The notes below the pieces were generated by a model. The model searched no databases and was not told where the DNA came from. It worked only from the letters and a program-made list of their open reading frames with translations. A DNA stretch of 64,000 bases, taken from Paludibacter sp. GTDB lineage: Bacteria; Bacteroidota; Bacteroidia; Bacteroidales; Paludibacteraceae. Location: positions 99,907 through 163,906 of the forward strand of contig JAQVAV010000011.1 in the NCBI GenBank assembly GCA_028690665.1, read 5' to 3'. Shown piece after piece: positions 9,670-18,089 of this stretch (positions are counted from its first letter, which is position 1; each line of letters begins with the position of its first letter). The position numbers were made by a program, and so were the translations under genes.

Positions 9670-10704
9670 TTACTCTACCGAAAATTTATAAATACACCAT
9701 TCATCGTATTTCTGGCCCGGACGCAAAACCGGGCTTGGGAAAAAGGGAACATTCGGTGAATTCGGGAATCCTTGGGCTTCAAGACAAATTGCATCCTGAC
9801 GGTCATAAATTTTTCCTTCTTTTCCGATTTGCTTTTCTACCCAGTTGGCTGTATAAATCTGCACGCCAGGCATAGTAGTAATAACTTCCATTTTACGTCC
9901 GCTAACAGGTTCGTAAACATAGCCGGCTAAAGCGCAATCGCCATATTGTTCTTTATTTATACACCAATTATTGTCAATGCCCCAACCCGGAACATAAACT
10001 TCATCATCAATACGTTCTCCAACTACTACCGGCTCACGGAAATCAAAGGCTGTTCCTTCTACCGGACGAATTTCTCCCGTAGGAGCAAAAGATTCGTCAA
10101 GAATTGTTACAAAACCGGCATTTAATTGCAAAACATGATCTTTTACAGTCCCGTTACCAGCTCCTTTCAAATTGAAATATGAATGGTTCGTAAGTCCCAT
10201 AACGGTTGGTTTGTCGGTGGTAGCTTCGTAATGAATACTGAGTTCGTTTTCTTTGGTCAATTCGTACGTTACAGTTACTTTCAAATTTCCGGGATAACCC
10301 TCCTCGCCATCTGGAGATAAAAGACTGAGAACAATTTTGCTTTCTTCTACAACGACCACATCCCATACTTTTGTATTGAACGCATCAACACCACCATGAA
10401 GAGCGTTGGTTCCGTTATTTATAGCAAGCTTATACTCCTTTCCATCGATGTAAAATTTACCATCCTTGATTCGATTAGCAAAACGTCCGCAAACAGCTCC
10501 GTAATATTCTTCCTGCTCCATGACCTCTTTCAATGTGTCGAATCCAAGTACTACGTCATCAAATTTATTATTACGGTCAGGAGCATATAGCCGGATCACT
10601 TTAGCTCCGAAATTAGTAATGTCGCATGACATCCCGTTGACATTTACAATGGTGTAAAACGAAACGGGTTTACCATCGACAAGTACACTGTCTTTTGTTT
10701 TCAT
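9670..10704 (-). CDS. galM: Aldose 1-epimerase (galactose mutarotase)
   Basis: It interconverts the alpha and beta anomers of galactose or glucose in the Leloir pathway. The 344-residue length is normal and the whole protein is the galactose mutarotase beta-sandwich. Family marks include FANRIKDGKFYIDGKEYKL, NNGTNALHGG, LTNHSYFNLKG (His of the active site) and the C-terminal CLEAQGFPNSPN with the catalytic Glu. There is no signal peptide, so it is cytoplasmic, unlike some Bacteroidales paralogs that are lipoproteins. It follows galK by 95 bp on the same strand; a strong hairpin terminator closes the pair. Confidence 0.95.
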   Translation of the reverse strand: MKTKDSVLVDGKPVSFYTIVNVNGMSCDITNFGAKVIRLYAPDRNNKFDDVVLGFDTLKEVMEQEEYYGAVCGRFANRIKDGKFYIDGKEYKLAINNGTNALHGGVDAFNTKVWDVVVVEESKIVLSLLSPDGEEGYPGNLKVTVTYELTKENELSIHYEATTDKPTVMGLTNHSYFNLKGAGNGTVKDHVLQLNAGFVTILDESFAPTGEIRPVEGTAFDFREPVVVGERIDDEVYVPGWGIDNNWCINKEQYGDCALAGYVYEPVSGRKMEVITTMPGVQIYTANWVEKQIGKEGKIYDRQDAICLEAQGFPNSPNVPFFPSPVLRPGQKYDEWCIYKFSVE

Positions 10705-10799
10705 AATTATTTTATTAAATCAAACGTTTATCCGTTAAACCGTTCTTATTTGTGCAAGACCGATTAACCGATAAACGAATGAACATTATAAACTAAATA

Positions 10800-11960
10800 T
10801 TATTCTACCCGGCGGGCTCCGTCACCAATTTCGGCAATGTAAAATTCCGGTTTGATACCGATTTTTGCTTCATAAGCACTTCCAACTTCTTTAATGAAAG
10901 TATCGATTGCATCTTCCTTTACCAACGATACCGTACATCCCCCGAAACCGCCACCGGTCATACGGGAACCGATTACACCCTCTACCTTCCATGCCTCTTC
11001 AGCCATACAATCTAATTCCGGACCGGTTACTTCATAATCATCACGTAAAGAAACATGAGAAGCATTCATCAATTTTCCAAATTTTTCGATGTTTCCAGCT
11101 TTTAGTGCCTTAATGGCATCCGAAGTCCGTTGAACTTCGCCAACAACGTGGCGGGCGCGTTTTAAAGCAACAGGATCAGTAATTGCAGAAGATATTTCGT
11201 TAAATTGAGCTTCACTTAATTCTGCAAGATATTTGATTGGACGAACTTTATTAAGTTGTTCCACCGCTAATTTACATTCGGCAACACGCTGATTGTATGC
11301 TCCGGAGTCTAATTTATGGGGGCTATGAGTATTTGAAATGACAATTTTCACACCATCAAGCTTTACAGGAACATGTTCAAATTCAAGCGTATCGCAGTTC
11401 AGATGAATTGCATTATCTTTCGCGCCATTGGCAGATGCAAACTGATCCATGATACCACAATTTACCAATGCAAATTCATGTTCTGATTTCTGACCTATTT
11501 GAGCTAATACTGTACGGTTAAATCCTGTACCAAGCTGATCGTTAAAAGCGTAAGCAGTGACAACTTCCAACGCAGCTGATGAAGAAAGTCCGGCTCCATT
11601 AGGAACATTCCCCCAGAACAAAAGATCGTATCCGGTTTTAAATTCTATACCTTGTTTCAAAAACTGAGCAATTACTCCAAGAGGATAGTTTACCCATAAT
11701 TTACCTAAACGAGTCGTCAGGTTATCGAATCCCAAAGAGACAACTTCGGTTTGATTCAAAGATTTGAAATTCACAACACGTTTATCGTTTTTAGCCAACA
11801 ACAAGTACGTGCCAAAGCTCAACGCACATGGGAATACAGAGCCTCCGTTATAGTCAACATGTTCTCCAATGAGATTAACACGTCCTGGTGAAAAATACAC
11901 TGCTTCGGCTGGTTTACCGTAAGCTTCCTGAAAAGCTGATTTTAATTCTTGAACTGTCAT
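10800..11960 (-). CDS. galK: Galactokinase
   Basis: It phosphorylates galactose to galactose 1-phosphate with ATP. All GHMP kinase motifs are present: the galactokinase signature GRVNLIGEHVDYNGG near the N-terminus, the ATP loop NVPNGAGLSSSAALE, and GSRMTGGGFGGCTVSLV near the C-terminus. I place the start at 11960 (MTVQELKSAF), giving 386 residues, because a start at 12011 would add 17 residues without family support. It forms an operon with galM. Two copies of TATTTTTG just upstream on the minus strand (12011-12018 and 12020-12027) look like -7 boxes, which favours the 11960 start. Confidence 0.96.
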   Translation of the reverse strand: MTVQELKSAFQEAYGKPAEAVYFSPGRVNLIGEHVDYNGGSVFPCALSFGTYLLLAKNDKRVVNFKSLNQTEVVSLGFDNLTTRLGKLWVNYPLGVIAQFLKQGIEFKTGYDLLFWGNVPNGAGLSSSAALEVVTAYAFNDQLGTGFNRTVLAQIGQKSEHEFALVNCGIMDQFASANGAKDNAIHLNCDTLEFEHVPVKLDGVKIVISNTHSPHKLDSGAYNQRVAECKLAVEQLNKVRPIKYLAELSEAQFNEISSAITDPVALKRARHVVGEVQRTSDAIKALKAGNIEKFGKLMNASHVSLRDDYEVTGPELDCMAEEAWKVEGVIGSRMTGGGFGGCTVSLVKEDAIDTFIKEVGSAYEAKIGIKPEFYIAEIGDGARRVE

Positions 11961-12010
11961 AATAGTAAATTTATTTGAATTGTATTTTGTACATTTATTT
12001 TTTGGAGACA

Positions 12011-12040
12011 CAAAAATAACAAAAATACTCAGGTATGAAA
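12011..12040 (-). promoter_or_regulatory. Probable galK promoter with two tandem -7 boxes
   Basis: On the minus strand TATTTTTG occurs twice, at 12018-12011 and 12027-12020. TTTC at 12040-12037 sits 18 nt before the first of them. The match to the Bacteroidota -7 consensus is exact; the -33 element is imperfect. Confidence 0.4.
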
Positions 12041-12591
12041 ACGCCGCTATTCATGTTGTATAGCAGCATTTCAATTTGTTTATTTTTAATATTTATTGAA
12101 TCTGTTTAAAACTTTATTACGATCAAATAATTTCTCTGTTTATTTTACTATAAATAAGCATATTATCACATAACATCATTCATTTAAAGAGACCATATCT
12201 TTAGCAAAAAAATATAGATTATATTTTTCAGAGAGGGTTCGTTTTATCATTTGATACATATCTACCAAATTTTGACTTAATATTATCTTTATTTCTCATT
12301 CTACTCTCTTTAAATAAAGAAGATTTATATTAAATAACAATTCAAAATAGCCTTTTTATTAACATATTTTATCCATCTAACACTGTAATAACCCGAATTT
12401 AGAACTAAGACTAAATCCCTGAACGGTACTGAGAAGAAATAATTATAATACTTATATTTACAGAATGAATATATTTTGAAGTTACAAAAGAATGCGTTTT
12501 CTAAGTTATTCACCTGAAAACTCATGTGCAGGAATTGCATATAGAAATTAAAAATAGATTTGTTGACAAGTACATTTTATTATTATTTGTG
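12028..12591. other. AT-rich intergenic region with no recognisable gene
   Basis: This stretch of about 560 bp between galK and the HAD phosphatase is strongly AT-rich. A 71-codon minus-strand reading frame at 12325-12540 has no family features, low-complexity Tyr/Asn/Phe composition and no start signal, so I do not call it a gene. No strong hairpin was found. Confidence 0.6.
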
Positions 12592-13254
12592 CTATAGTTC
12601 TCCCGATTTTATCAGATCATATAGCTCCTGTGTATTCTGAACAAATATTTTAGCTCCAAGAGCCTCTAATTCATTGCGCGGACGGAATCCCCACAACACG
12701 CCAACAAACGAAACATCTGCATTGTGAGCGGTCATAACATCTACTCCCGAATCTCCCACATATAAAACGTTTGCTTTTGGAGTTTTTGTCTTTGCCAGAA
12801 TTTCTTCAACAATTGAGGGATCTGGCTTTGTCGGGAAATTCTCTCGCTGACCTAAAACGGCTGCAAATTCAATGTCCGGGAAAAAATACTTTGCTAATTT
12901 AGACGTTCCTGCATGGAATTTATTCGATGCAATGGCTATTTTATAACCTTCCTGCTGTATTTTAACAAGGAGTTCTACAATACCCGGATAAGGTTTTGTA
13001 TAAACCTCCGTATTTTCGCTATAATGCTTTAAAAAAGTTCTTTTTACGACTGAAATTGTTTCCTGTGTTCTGCTATTCCCGGGCAAGGCACGTTCAATCA
13101 ATTTGGCAATTCCATTGCCTACAAAAAAATTATATGCTTCTACAGGATGCATTGGAAAGTCATGCTGTCTGAGAGCAAAATTTGTACTGTTTGCAAGATC
13201 CTCAATGGTGTTTAAAAGCGTTCCATCAAGATCGAATATAACCAGTTTAATCAT
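12592..13254 (-). CDS. HAD-superfamily phosphatase, phosphoglycolate phosphatase-like
   Basis: This 220-residue HAD subfamily IA hydrolase has all four motifs: FDLDGTLLNT at the N-terminus (nucleophile and acid Asp), IASN (motif II), a motif III Lys in NFPTKPDPS, and VGDSGVDVMTAHNA (motif IV). The helical cap between residues 15 and 85 is the Gph type. Phosphoglycolate phosphatase is the usual annotation, but substrate specificity in this group is broad. It stands alone on the minus strand, divergent from the DUF134 gene 169 bp away. Confidence 0.85.
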   Translation of the reverse strand: MIKLVIFDLDGTLLNTIEDLANSTNFALRQHDFPMHPVEAYNFFVGNGIAKLIERALPGNSRTQETISVVKRTFLKHYSENTEVYTKPYPGIVELLVKIQQEGYKIAIASNKFHAGTSKLAKYFFPDIEFAAVLGQRENFPTKPDPSIVEEILAKTKTPKANVLYVGDSGVDVMTAHNADVSFVGVLWGFRPRNELEALGAKIFVQNTQELYDLIKSGEL

Positions 13255-13386
13255 TCTAATACCAATATTTATTTTTTGACAAAAGTAGTATTAATTACAC
13301 GCGGAGCAAGTATTGTTTTAATTATTCATAAATAAAAACTATGCAATAATATATTACAATTATGAACATAAGTTCAAAACTATTTG

Positions 13387-13394
13387 TATCTTTG
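13387..13394 (+). promoter_or_regulatory. -7 box of the probable promoter for the DUF134 cluster
   Basis: TATCTTTG is an exact TAnnTTTG match, 29 bp ahead of the DUF134 start codon. No good -33 TTTG is seen at the expected distance. Confidence 0.4.
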
Positions 13395-13423
13395 CAACCA
13401 AATAAAGTAAGATTAATGTCGTT

Positions 13424-13840
13424 ATGCCACGTCCGCAACAAAACAGAAGAATATCGTCGCCGCCTTTAATGCAGGGTTTTAAACCCTTTGGAATTCCACG
13501 CAAAGAGCTTGATTCCGTCATGCTCCACTTTGATGAATACGAAGCTATTCGCTTGTTGGATTACGAAGGTCTTATGCAGGAGCAGGCTGCTGAAAAAATG
13601 AATGTTTCCCGGCCAACCCTTACCCGCATTTACGAAAGTGCCCGTAAAACTTTGGCAAAGGCTTTTGTGGAAGGAAAAATGATTGTGATTGAAGGAGGAA
13701 ATGTAGATTTCGGAAAACAATGGTATCGTTGCCGTAAGTGTTATAAACTTGTAGCCGGGGTTGAGAATCATAAACCCTGTAAAAATTGTACAAGTTATGG
13801 TACAGATGAACTTTTTATGATTAATTCCGAAAGTAAATGA
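13424..13840 (+). CDS. DUF134 (UPF0251) family DNA-binding protein with C-terminal zinc ribbon
   Basis: Residues 1-95 match the DUF134 family: MPRPQQNRRI, then FKPFGIPRKELDSVMLHFDEYEAIRLLDYEGL, then a sigma-region-4-like helix-turn-helix (QEQAAEKMNVSRPTLTRIYESARKTLAKAF). The tail holds two Cys pairs (CRKC and CKNC), a likely zinc ribbon. It is probably a local regulator of the cluster, an inference from position: it is first in the co-directional run and its stop overlaps the next gene's start (ATGA). DUF134 genes are often found beside NifX/NifB-domain genes in anaerobes. Confidence 0.85.
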   Translation: MPRPQQNRRISSPPLMQGFKPFGIPRKELDSVMLHFDEYEAIRLLDYEGLMQEQAAEKMNVSRPTLTRIYESARKTLAKAFVEGKMIVIEGGNVDFGKQWYRCRKCYKLVAGVENHKPCKNCTSYGTDELFMINSESK

Positions 13841-14670
13841 GAGTTGTGGTTTTGTCCGACAATCGGACAAGAAATATAAATTTTGAGACAGAGCATGGTC
13901 TCTCGGTATATGTAGAACATAATGGCGTAAAATGGTTGCTGGATACCGGAAAATCGGATGTTTTTATTCGAAATGCAGAAAAGCTGAACATTGATTTATC
14001 CGAGGTTGATTTTGTTTTTTTATCGCACGGACATATTGATCACACCGGCGGTTTAATGTCATTTTTTCAAATAAATCAAAAAGCGCAGGCCTTTGTTTCG
14101 GTCAAAGTAGCTTATGATCAGTATTTTTCAAGCCGGAAAGGGATGAGGGAGATTAGTTCACATATTGATTTTGAAAAATATCAAGATCGTATTTTGCAAT
14201 TAAAGAATGGGGTATTTCTTTCAGGCGGAGTGAAAATTTTTAGTGTGGAAACTGAAAAATATGACAGGCCTCTTGCTAACCGGACATTGTTGACAGATCA
14301 GGGACTCGGACTTGAGCGTGATGATTTTAGTCATGAACTTGTAATAAGTTTTGGAACGAACAATCAATTTGTATTTACAGGTTGCGGGCATAAAGGCTTA
14401 CTTAATATTCTGAGTTATTTAGAACAAATAAATCAGGCAAAACCGAAAGTGGTTTTAGGTGGATTTCATTTATTGGATTCGGTGGCCGGAGTTCAATATG
14501 AATCAGAAGAGGATATATTGCAAATTTCAAAAATTCTTAATGTTCAATATCCGGAAACGAGATTTGTTACAGGCCATTGTACCGGAGATCATGTTTATGA
14601 ATTAATGAAAGAAAAAGGACACGTTCAAATAGAGCAGTTTTATGTTGGATATGATTTGTCAATTGATTGA
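13837..14670 (+). CDS. Metallo-beta-lactamase-fold hydrolase
   Basis: The metal-binding motif FLSHGHIDHTGGL is clear (His64, His66, Asp68, His69), with further His residues in GCGHKGLLNIL and GGFHLL near 175 and 210. At 277 residues it resembles the subgroup often annotated as dihydropterin-ribofuranosylaminobenzene-phosphate synthase, but Bacteroidales do not make methanopterin and the true substrate is unknown. It overlaps the DUF134 gene by 4 bp, so the two are translationally coupled. Confidence 0.85.
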   Translation: MRVVVLSDNRTRNINFETEHGLSVYVEHNGVKWLLDTGKSDVFIRNAEKLNIDLSEVDFVFLSHGHIDHTGGLMSFFQINQKAQAFVSVKVAYDQYFSSRKGMREISSHIDFEKYQDRILQLKNGVFLSGGVKIFSVETEKYDRPLANRTLLTDQGLGLERDDFSHELVISFGTNNQFVFTGCGHKGLLNILSYLEQINQAKPKVVLGGFHLLDSVAGVQYESEEDILQISKILNVQYPETRFVTGHCTGDHVYELMKEKGHVQIEQFYVGYDLSID

Positions 14671-14838
14671 AAAAGAAGAGTATAGTATTGCAATATGTGA
14701 CCCGAACGATTTTTATAATACCAACTTAATAAAAGAAAGGAGTTAATTATGGGATGTGATACAGGTATAAAACCGATAAAAACGGTTCATTTAAATGAAA
14801 ACACGAGTAATAATCAACAATTAAAGGAGGAGAAAAAA

Positions 14839-15453
14839 ATGAGTTCAACAATGGTTAGGCAGGAGATGCCGAAATTCACAATCGATGCTTATGATGCAAA
14901 GAGTGGACATTTTAAGACTGTTTCAAGTGAAGATTATAAAGGAAAATGGACGGTAGTTTGTTTTTATCCGGCAGATTTTACATTTGTTTGTCCAACGGAA
15001 ATTGCTGCCATGAATGCAAAGTATGATGATTTTCAAAAACTGAATACTGAAATTCTTGCAGTATCTGTCGATTCTAAATTTTCTCACAAAAGATTTGTAG
15101 AAACAGAACCTCTTCTAAAGGGATTAAAATTGACCATAGGAGCAGATGCTAATCAGGAAGTTAGCCGGGCTTTTGGAGTTCTGGAGGAAGAAGAAGGAGT
15201 TGCTCTGCGGGGTAGATTTTTATTTAATCCGGATGGAATTTGTGTTGCTCAGGAAGTTCAGGCCGATTCTGTTGGCAGAAACGTGAATGAATTTTTGAGA
15301 CAGGTGGAAGCCTGGCAATATGCAACTAAGACTGGTGAGGTTTGCCCTGCCGGCTGGAGACCGGGAAAGAAAACGCTTCCTGTAAATACCGATGCAGAAA
15401 AAATGGCCGGTCATGTCGGGAATTATATTACAATTGAAGAAATTTTATCATAG
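14839..15453 (+). CDS. 2-Cys peroxiredoxin, AhpC/Prx1 type
   Basis: It reduces peroxides through a peroxidatic cysteine. From the start at 14839 the protein has 204 residues, with Cys51 in FYPADFTFVCPTEI and the resolving Cys169 in TGEVCPAGWRPGKK. I prefer this start because AAAGGAGG lies directly before it and the length fits the family. A second in-frame ATG at 14749, also preceded by AAAGGAG, would add 30 residues (MGCDTGIKPIKTV...) of no known function; see findings. It probably protects the oxygen-sensitive cluster proteins around it, which is an inference from position. Confidence 0.93.
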   Translation: MSSTMVRQEMPKFTIDAYDAKSGHFKTVSSEDYKGKWTVVCFYPADFTFVCPTEIAAMNAKYDDFQKLNTEILAVSVDSKFSHKRFVETEPLLKGLKLTIGADANQEVSRAFGVLEEEEGVALRGRFLFNPDGICVAQEVQADSVGRNVNEFLRQVEAWQYATKTGEVCPAGWRPGKKTLPVNTDAEKMAGHVGNYITIEEILS

Positions 15454-15471
15454 TTTTATAAATTAGTAAAT

Positions 15472-15777
15472 ATGAAAATAGCAATTGCATCAGAAGGAAA
15501 TTCTATAAATGACAAAATGGATAGTCGTTTTGGCAGATGTGCTTTTTTTGCCATTTATGACACAGATACTAAAGACACCCGTTTCCTTCCAAATCCGGGA
15601 AAAAACGCCTCGGGGGGAGCCGGACCGGCTACCGTTCGTTTTGTAGCACAACAGGGTGCACAGAAAATAGTGGCAACAGAGCTTGGAGGAAAAGCTTTAG
15701 ATATGTTGAATAATCTCAATATTGAATTGATTTACGATAAAGACAAAACAATTTCAGAAATAATATCTAAATTTTAA
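15472..15777 (+). CDS. NifX/NifB-domain small protein, ORP-like
   Basis: This 101-residue protein consists of one dinitrogenase iron-molybdenum cofactor-binding domain: MKIAIASEGNSINDKMDSRFGRCAFFAIYD, then NPGKNASGGAGPATVRFVAQQGAQKIVATELGGKALDMLNN. The family includes NifX, NafY, the C-terminal part of NifB and the orange protein (ORP) of Desulfovibrio, which carries a Mo-Cu sulfide cluster. No nif genes occur here, so a nitrogenase role is unlikely. It lies 18 bp after the peroxiredoxin and 5 bp before the next small gene. Confidence 0.9.
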   Translation: MKIAIASEGNSINDKMDSRFGRCAFFAIYDTDTKDTRFLPNPGKNASGGAGPATVRFVAQQGAQKIVATELGGKALDMLNNLNIELIYDKDKTISEIISKF

Positions 15778-15782
15778 TAATT

Positions 15783-15977
15783 ATGCCTCATTTAGATGGT
15801 ACAGGACCTGAAGGTACAGGAGCATCTTCGGGGAGAAAATTAGGCCGTTGTAGTTCGGCCTCGAAAAAAAATCCGACAACATTAGGAGTCGGCATGGGAA
15901 AAAGAAGAAAATCCGGAGACGGAGAAGTCAAAGGACAAGGAAAACGCCTTAAAAGTGGCGAAAATATAAATCAATAA
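15783..15977 (+). CDS. Small Gly/Lys-rich DUF5320-like protein, first copy
   Basis: This 64-residue basic protein starts MPHLDGTGPEGTGASSGRKL, the Gly-Pro-rich head (GTGPxGxGxxxGRxxGxC) that marks the DUF5320 family. The single Cys follows in GRKLGRCSS. The remainder is Lys/Gly-rich and probably disordered. Genes of this type recur next to NifX/ORP-like genes in anaerobes. The function is unknown. It sits 5 bp after the NifX-like gene and 14 bp before a paralog. Confidence 0.75.
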   Translation: MPHLDGTGPEGTGASSGRKLGRCSSASKKNPTTLGVGMGKRRKSGDGEVKGQGKRLKSGENINQ

Positions 15978-15991
15978 AAAGGAGGTAAATT

Positions 15992-16225
15992 ATGCCAGGA
16001 TTAAATCACAAAGGTCCGAATGGCGAAGGAGCCATGACCGGCCGAAAGATGGGAAAATGTACCAATTTCGGTGAAAAACTTAAAACTGATACCGAAACAG
16101 AAAACCAGAATGGCTTTGGTGGCGGTTATGGTTTCAGAAATCGCCGAGGAAATGGCGGTGGTGGTGGACGAGGTCGCCGCATGGGTATGGGAAGAAGAAA
16201 CAGATTTGGCCAAAATTCCGATTAA
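15992..16225 (+). CDS. Small Gly/Arg-rich DUF5320-like protein, second copy
   Basis: This 77-residue protein starts MPGLNHKGPNGEGAMTGRKM and then GKC, the same head as the preceding gene. Its tail is extremely rich in Gly and Arg (GFGGGYGFRNRRGNGGGGGRGRR). A textbook ribosome-binding site (AAAAAGGAGG, 7 nt from the ATG) precedes it, unusual for this phylum. A terminator follows at 16257-16293, closing the first half of the cluster. The Arg/Gly tail suggests nucleic-acid or protein contact, which is only an inference. Confidence 0.75.
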   Translation: MPGLNHKGPNGEGAMTGRKMGKCTNFGEKLKTDTETENQNGFGGGYGFRNRRGNGGGGGRGRRMGMGRRNRFGQNSD

Positions 16226-16256
16226 ATAATACCTATGATGTATTCTGATTTCAATT

Positions 16257-16293
16257 TGTGGTTTATAATCATGTAAACCACAGATTGTTTTTT
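16257..16293 (+). terminator. Rho-independent terminator in mid-cluster
   Basis: TGTGGTTTA (16257-16265) pairs with TAAACCACA (16274-16282); after GATTG comes a run of seven T. It separates the DUF134-to-DUF5320 section from the DUF89-to-C_GCAxxG section. Confidence 0.7.
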
Positions 16294-16312
16294 TGTAACC
16301 AATTAATTAATT

Positions 16313-17194
16313 ATGGCGGTTAGAGTTGAAGAATTAAAAAAATATACGGTCGACAGGCGATGCATCGATTGCCAATTTAGATCGTTTGAACGGTTGATGA
16401 ATAAATTTAGAATATCGTCTGATGACCGTCAAAAATTTTCCAGATTTTATAATGATACGATGTCCCGTTCCGCACATCTTCAAACACCTCAGATTCATCG
16501 ATTGCTGAATGATGAATTTTGTCGTTTGGCTGGTAGTTCTGATTTGTATGTCGAAGAAAAACATCAGAGCAATGCTACAGCTCTTCGAATTATAAATGAA
16601 CTTCGTCCGGAGGTCGAACAATCCACCAATCTGTTTAATCTGGCTTTGAAGTTGTCAATTGCCGGGAATATTATGGATTATGGTGCATCCGGTGATTTCG
16701 ATATACATGCCACTATTCAGAAAGTGCTTACTACCAATTTTGCAATAGATCATTCAAAAGAACTTGAAAACAGGATGAAATTAGCAAAAAATATTTTATA
16801 TCTGGGAGATAACGCAGGCGAAATTGTTTTTGATAAGTTTTTTATTGAGACAATTCATCCTGAAAATCTGACTTTTGCAGTAAGAGGTTCTGCGGTTCTA
16901 AATGATGCAACTTTAGAGGACGCGAAAAATATCGGATTGAACAAAGTCGTCCATGTAATAACCAATGGTTATAATGCGCCTTCAACCATTCTAAGTGAGT
17001 CGAGTCCTGAATTTTTAAAATATTATCACGAGGCGGATTTGATTATTTCTAAAGGACAAGGAAATTTTGAAGGTCTTATGCACGAGTATGATCCACGAAT
17101 TTTTTTCTTGTTAATGGTAAAATGTGATGTGGTGTCAGAAGTTGTTGGTGTTGAAAAAGGAAGTTTTATTGTATATAATCAAGCTATTTCATAA
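16313..17194 (+). CDS. DUF89 family protein (ARMT1-like, metal-dependent damage-control phosphatase type)
   Basis: The 293-residue protein shows the DUF89 signature: an N-terminal Cys pair (CIDCQF at about 18-21), ILYLGDNAGEIVFDKFFIE around 160-180, VRGSAVLNDAT near 200, and ADLIISKGQGNFEGL near 243-257. The N-terminal Cys pair places it with the short prokaryotic DUF89 group. Known members are metal-dependent phosphatases acting on damaged phosphometabolites; the substrate here is unknown. It precedes the two MinD-type ATPases by 19 bp. Confidence 0.85.
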   Translation: MAVRVEELKKYTVDRRCIDCQFRSFERLMNKFRISSDDRQKFSRFYNDTMSRSAHLQTPQIHRLLNDEFCRLAGSSDLYVEEKHQSNATALRIINELRPEVEQSTNLFNLALKLSIAGNIMDYGASGDFDIHATIQKVLTTNFAIDHSKELENRMKLAKNILYLGDNAGEIVFDKFFIETIHPENLTFAVRGSAVLNDATLEDAKNIGLNKVVHVITNGYNAPSTILSESSPEFLKYYHEADLIISKGQGNFEGLMHEYDPRIFFLLMVKCDVVSEVVGVEKGSFIVYNQAIS

Positions 17195-17213
17195 ATTATA
17201 ACGGAAGCAGAGA

Positions 17214-18089
17214 TTGAAAACAAAAATAAAAATAGCTATTGCAAGCGGTAAAGGCGGAACCGGAAAGACTTTTATTTCCACTAATCTGTTCCGGGTATTG
17301 CAGAAACAATCGATTGATGTAACCTTGGTTGATTGTGATGCGGAAGAGCCCAATGATTTACAATTTATTTCCGGTTCTTCGGTCGAAGCATTCAGCGTTA
17401 CACAAAAAGTTCCTGTAATTGATAAAACGAAATGCACTTATTGTGGTAAGTGCTTCGAGTATTGTAATTACAATGCTATTTTTTATCTTCAGGAAAGAAC
17501 ATATATTGAAGTACTGGAAGATCAATGCCACGGTTGCGGAGCATGCTCAGTAGCTTGTAATTTTGCTGCTATCACAGAAAAAGAAAATGAACTTGGAACA
17601 GTGGAAACATTCCGGGTAAGCGAAAATGCAGAACTTATTGAGGCTCGGATGAAAATCGGCGTACATTCTCCGGTTTCAACGATAAAAGCGGCTATAAAAT
17701 CGGCAAAAAATTCTGTAGTTCTGTTTGATTCTCCTCCCGGAACATCCTGCCCGTTTATTCAAACAGTATCATTTGCCGATTATGTGGTATTGGTAACAGA
17801 ACCAACTCCTTTTGGATTGAGTGATTTAAAACAATCTGTCGAAACGCTTAAAAGTATGAATAAATGTTGCGGTGTCATCGTGAACAGGTCAACTTTAGGT
17901 ACAAACGAGGTTTATGAATATCTGAATCAGGAAAAAATTCCACTTTTAATGTCAGTGCCTTTTGATAAAAATATAGCGCTTCATTATTCAAAAGGAAATG
18001 TTTTGGCCGAAAAAGATATTGAATGGAGTATAAAATTTAATCAACTGTATAACACAATTCTTGAACGATATGGAGATAGCTGTAATTAG
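17214..18089 (+). CDS. MinD/ParA-family ATPase with ferredoxin insert, first copy
   Basis: This is a deviant-Walker P-loop ATPase: GKGGTGKT at 12-19, a VDCDAEEPN block at 39-47 and DSPPG near 172. Two [4Fe-4S] ferredoxin motifs are inserted (Cys 74, 77, 80, 84 and Cys 105, 108, 111, 115). It must use the TTG at 17214: there is an in-frame TAA just upstream at 17199 and no ATG before the P-loop. This architecture is the same as the paired MinD-like ATPases of the Desulfovibrio ORP operons. It overlaps the next gene by 20 bp. A role in Fe-S or mixed-metal cluster handling is inferred. Confidence 0.92.
   Translation: MKTKIKIAIASGKGGTGKTFISTNLFRVLQKQSIDVTLVDCDAEEPNDLQFISGSSVEAFSVTQKVPVIDKTKCTYCGKCFEYCNYNAIFYLQERTYIEVLEDQCHGCGACSVACNFAAITEKENELGTVETFRVSENAELIEARMKIGVHSPVSTIKAAIKSAKNSVVLFDSPPGTSCPFIQTVSFADYVVLVTEPTPFGLSDLKQSVETLKSMNKCCGVIVNRSTLGTNEVYEYLNQEKIPLLMSVPFDKNIALHYSKGNVLAEKDIEWSIKFNQLYNTILERYGDSCN

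Noticed and set aside
12325..12540. 71-codon minus-strand frame in the galK upstream region
   Set aside because: No recognisable domain, biased low-complexity composition from AT-rich DNA and no start signal.
13466..13870. 134-codon minus-strand frame opposite the DUF134 gene
   Set aside because: DUF134 on the plus strand is clearly conserved; the opposite frame has no features.
15992..16225. Gly-rich small gene as a random low-complexity frame
   Set aside because: It was kept as a gene because it has a strong ribosome-binding site and a head shared with the preceding gene.
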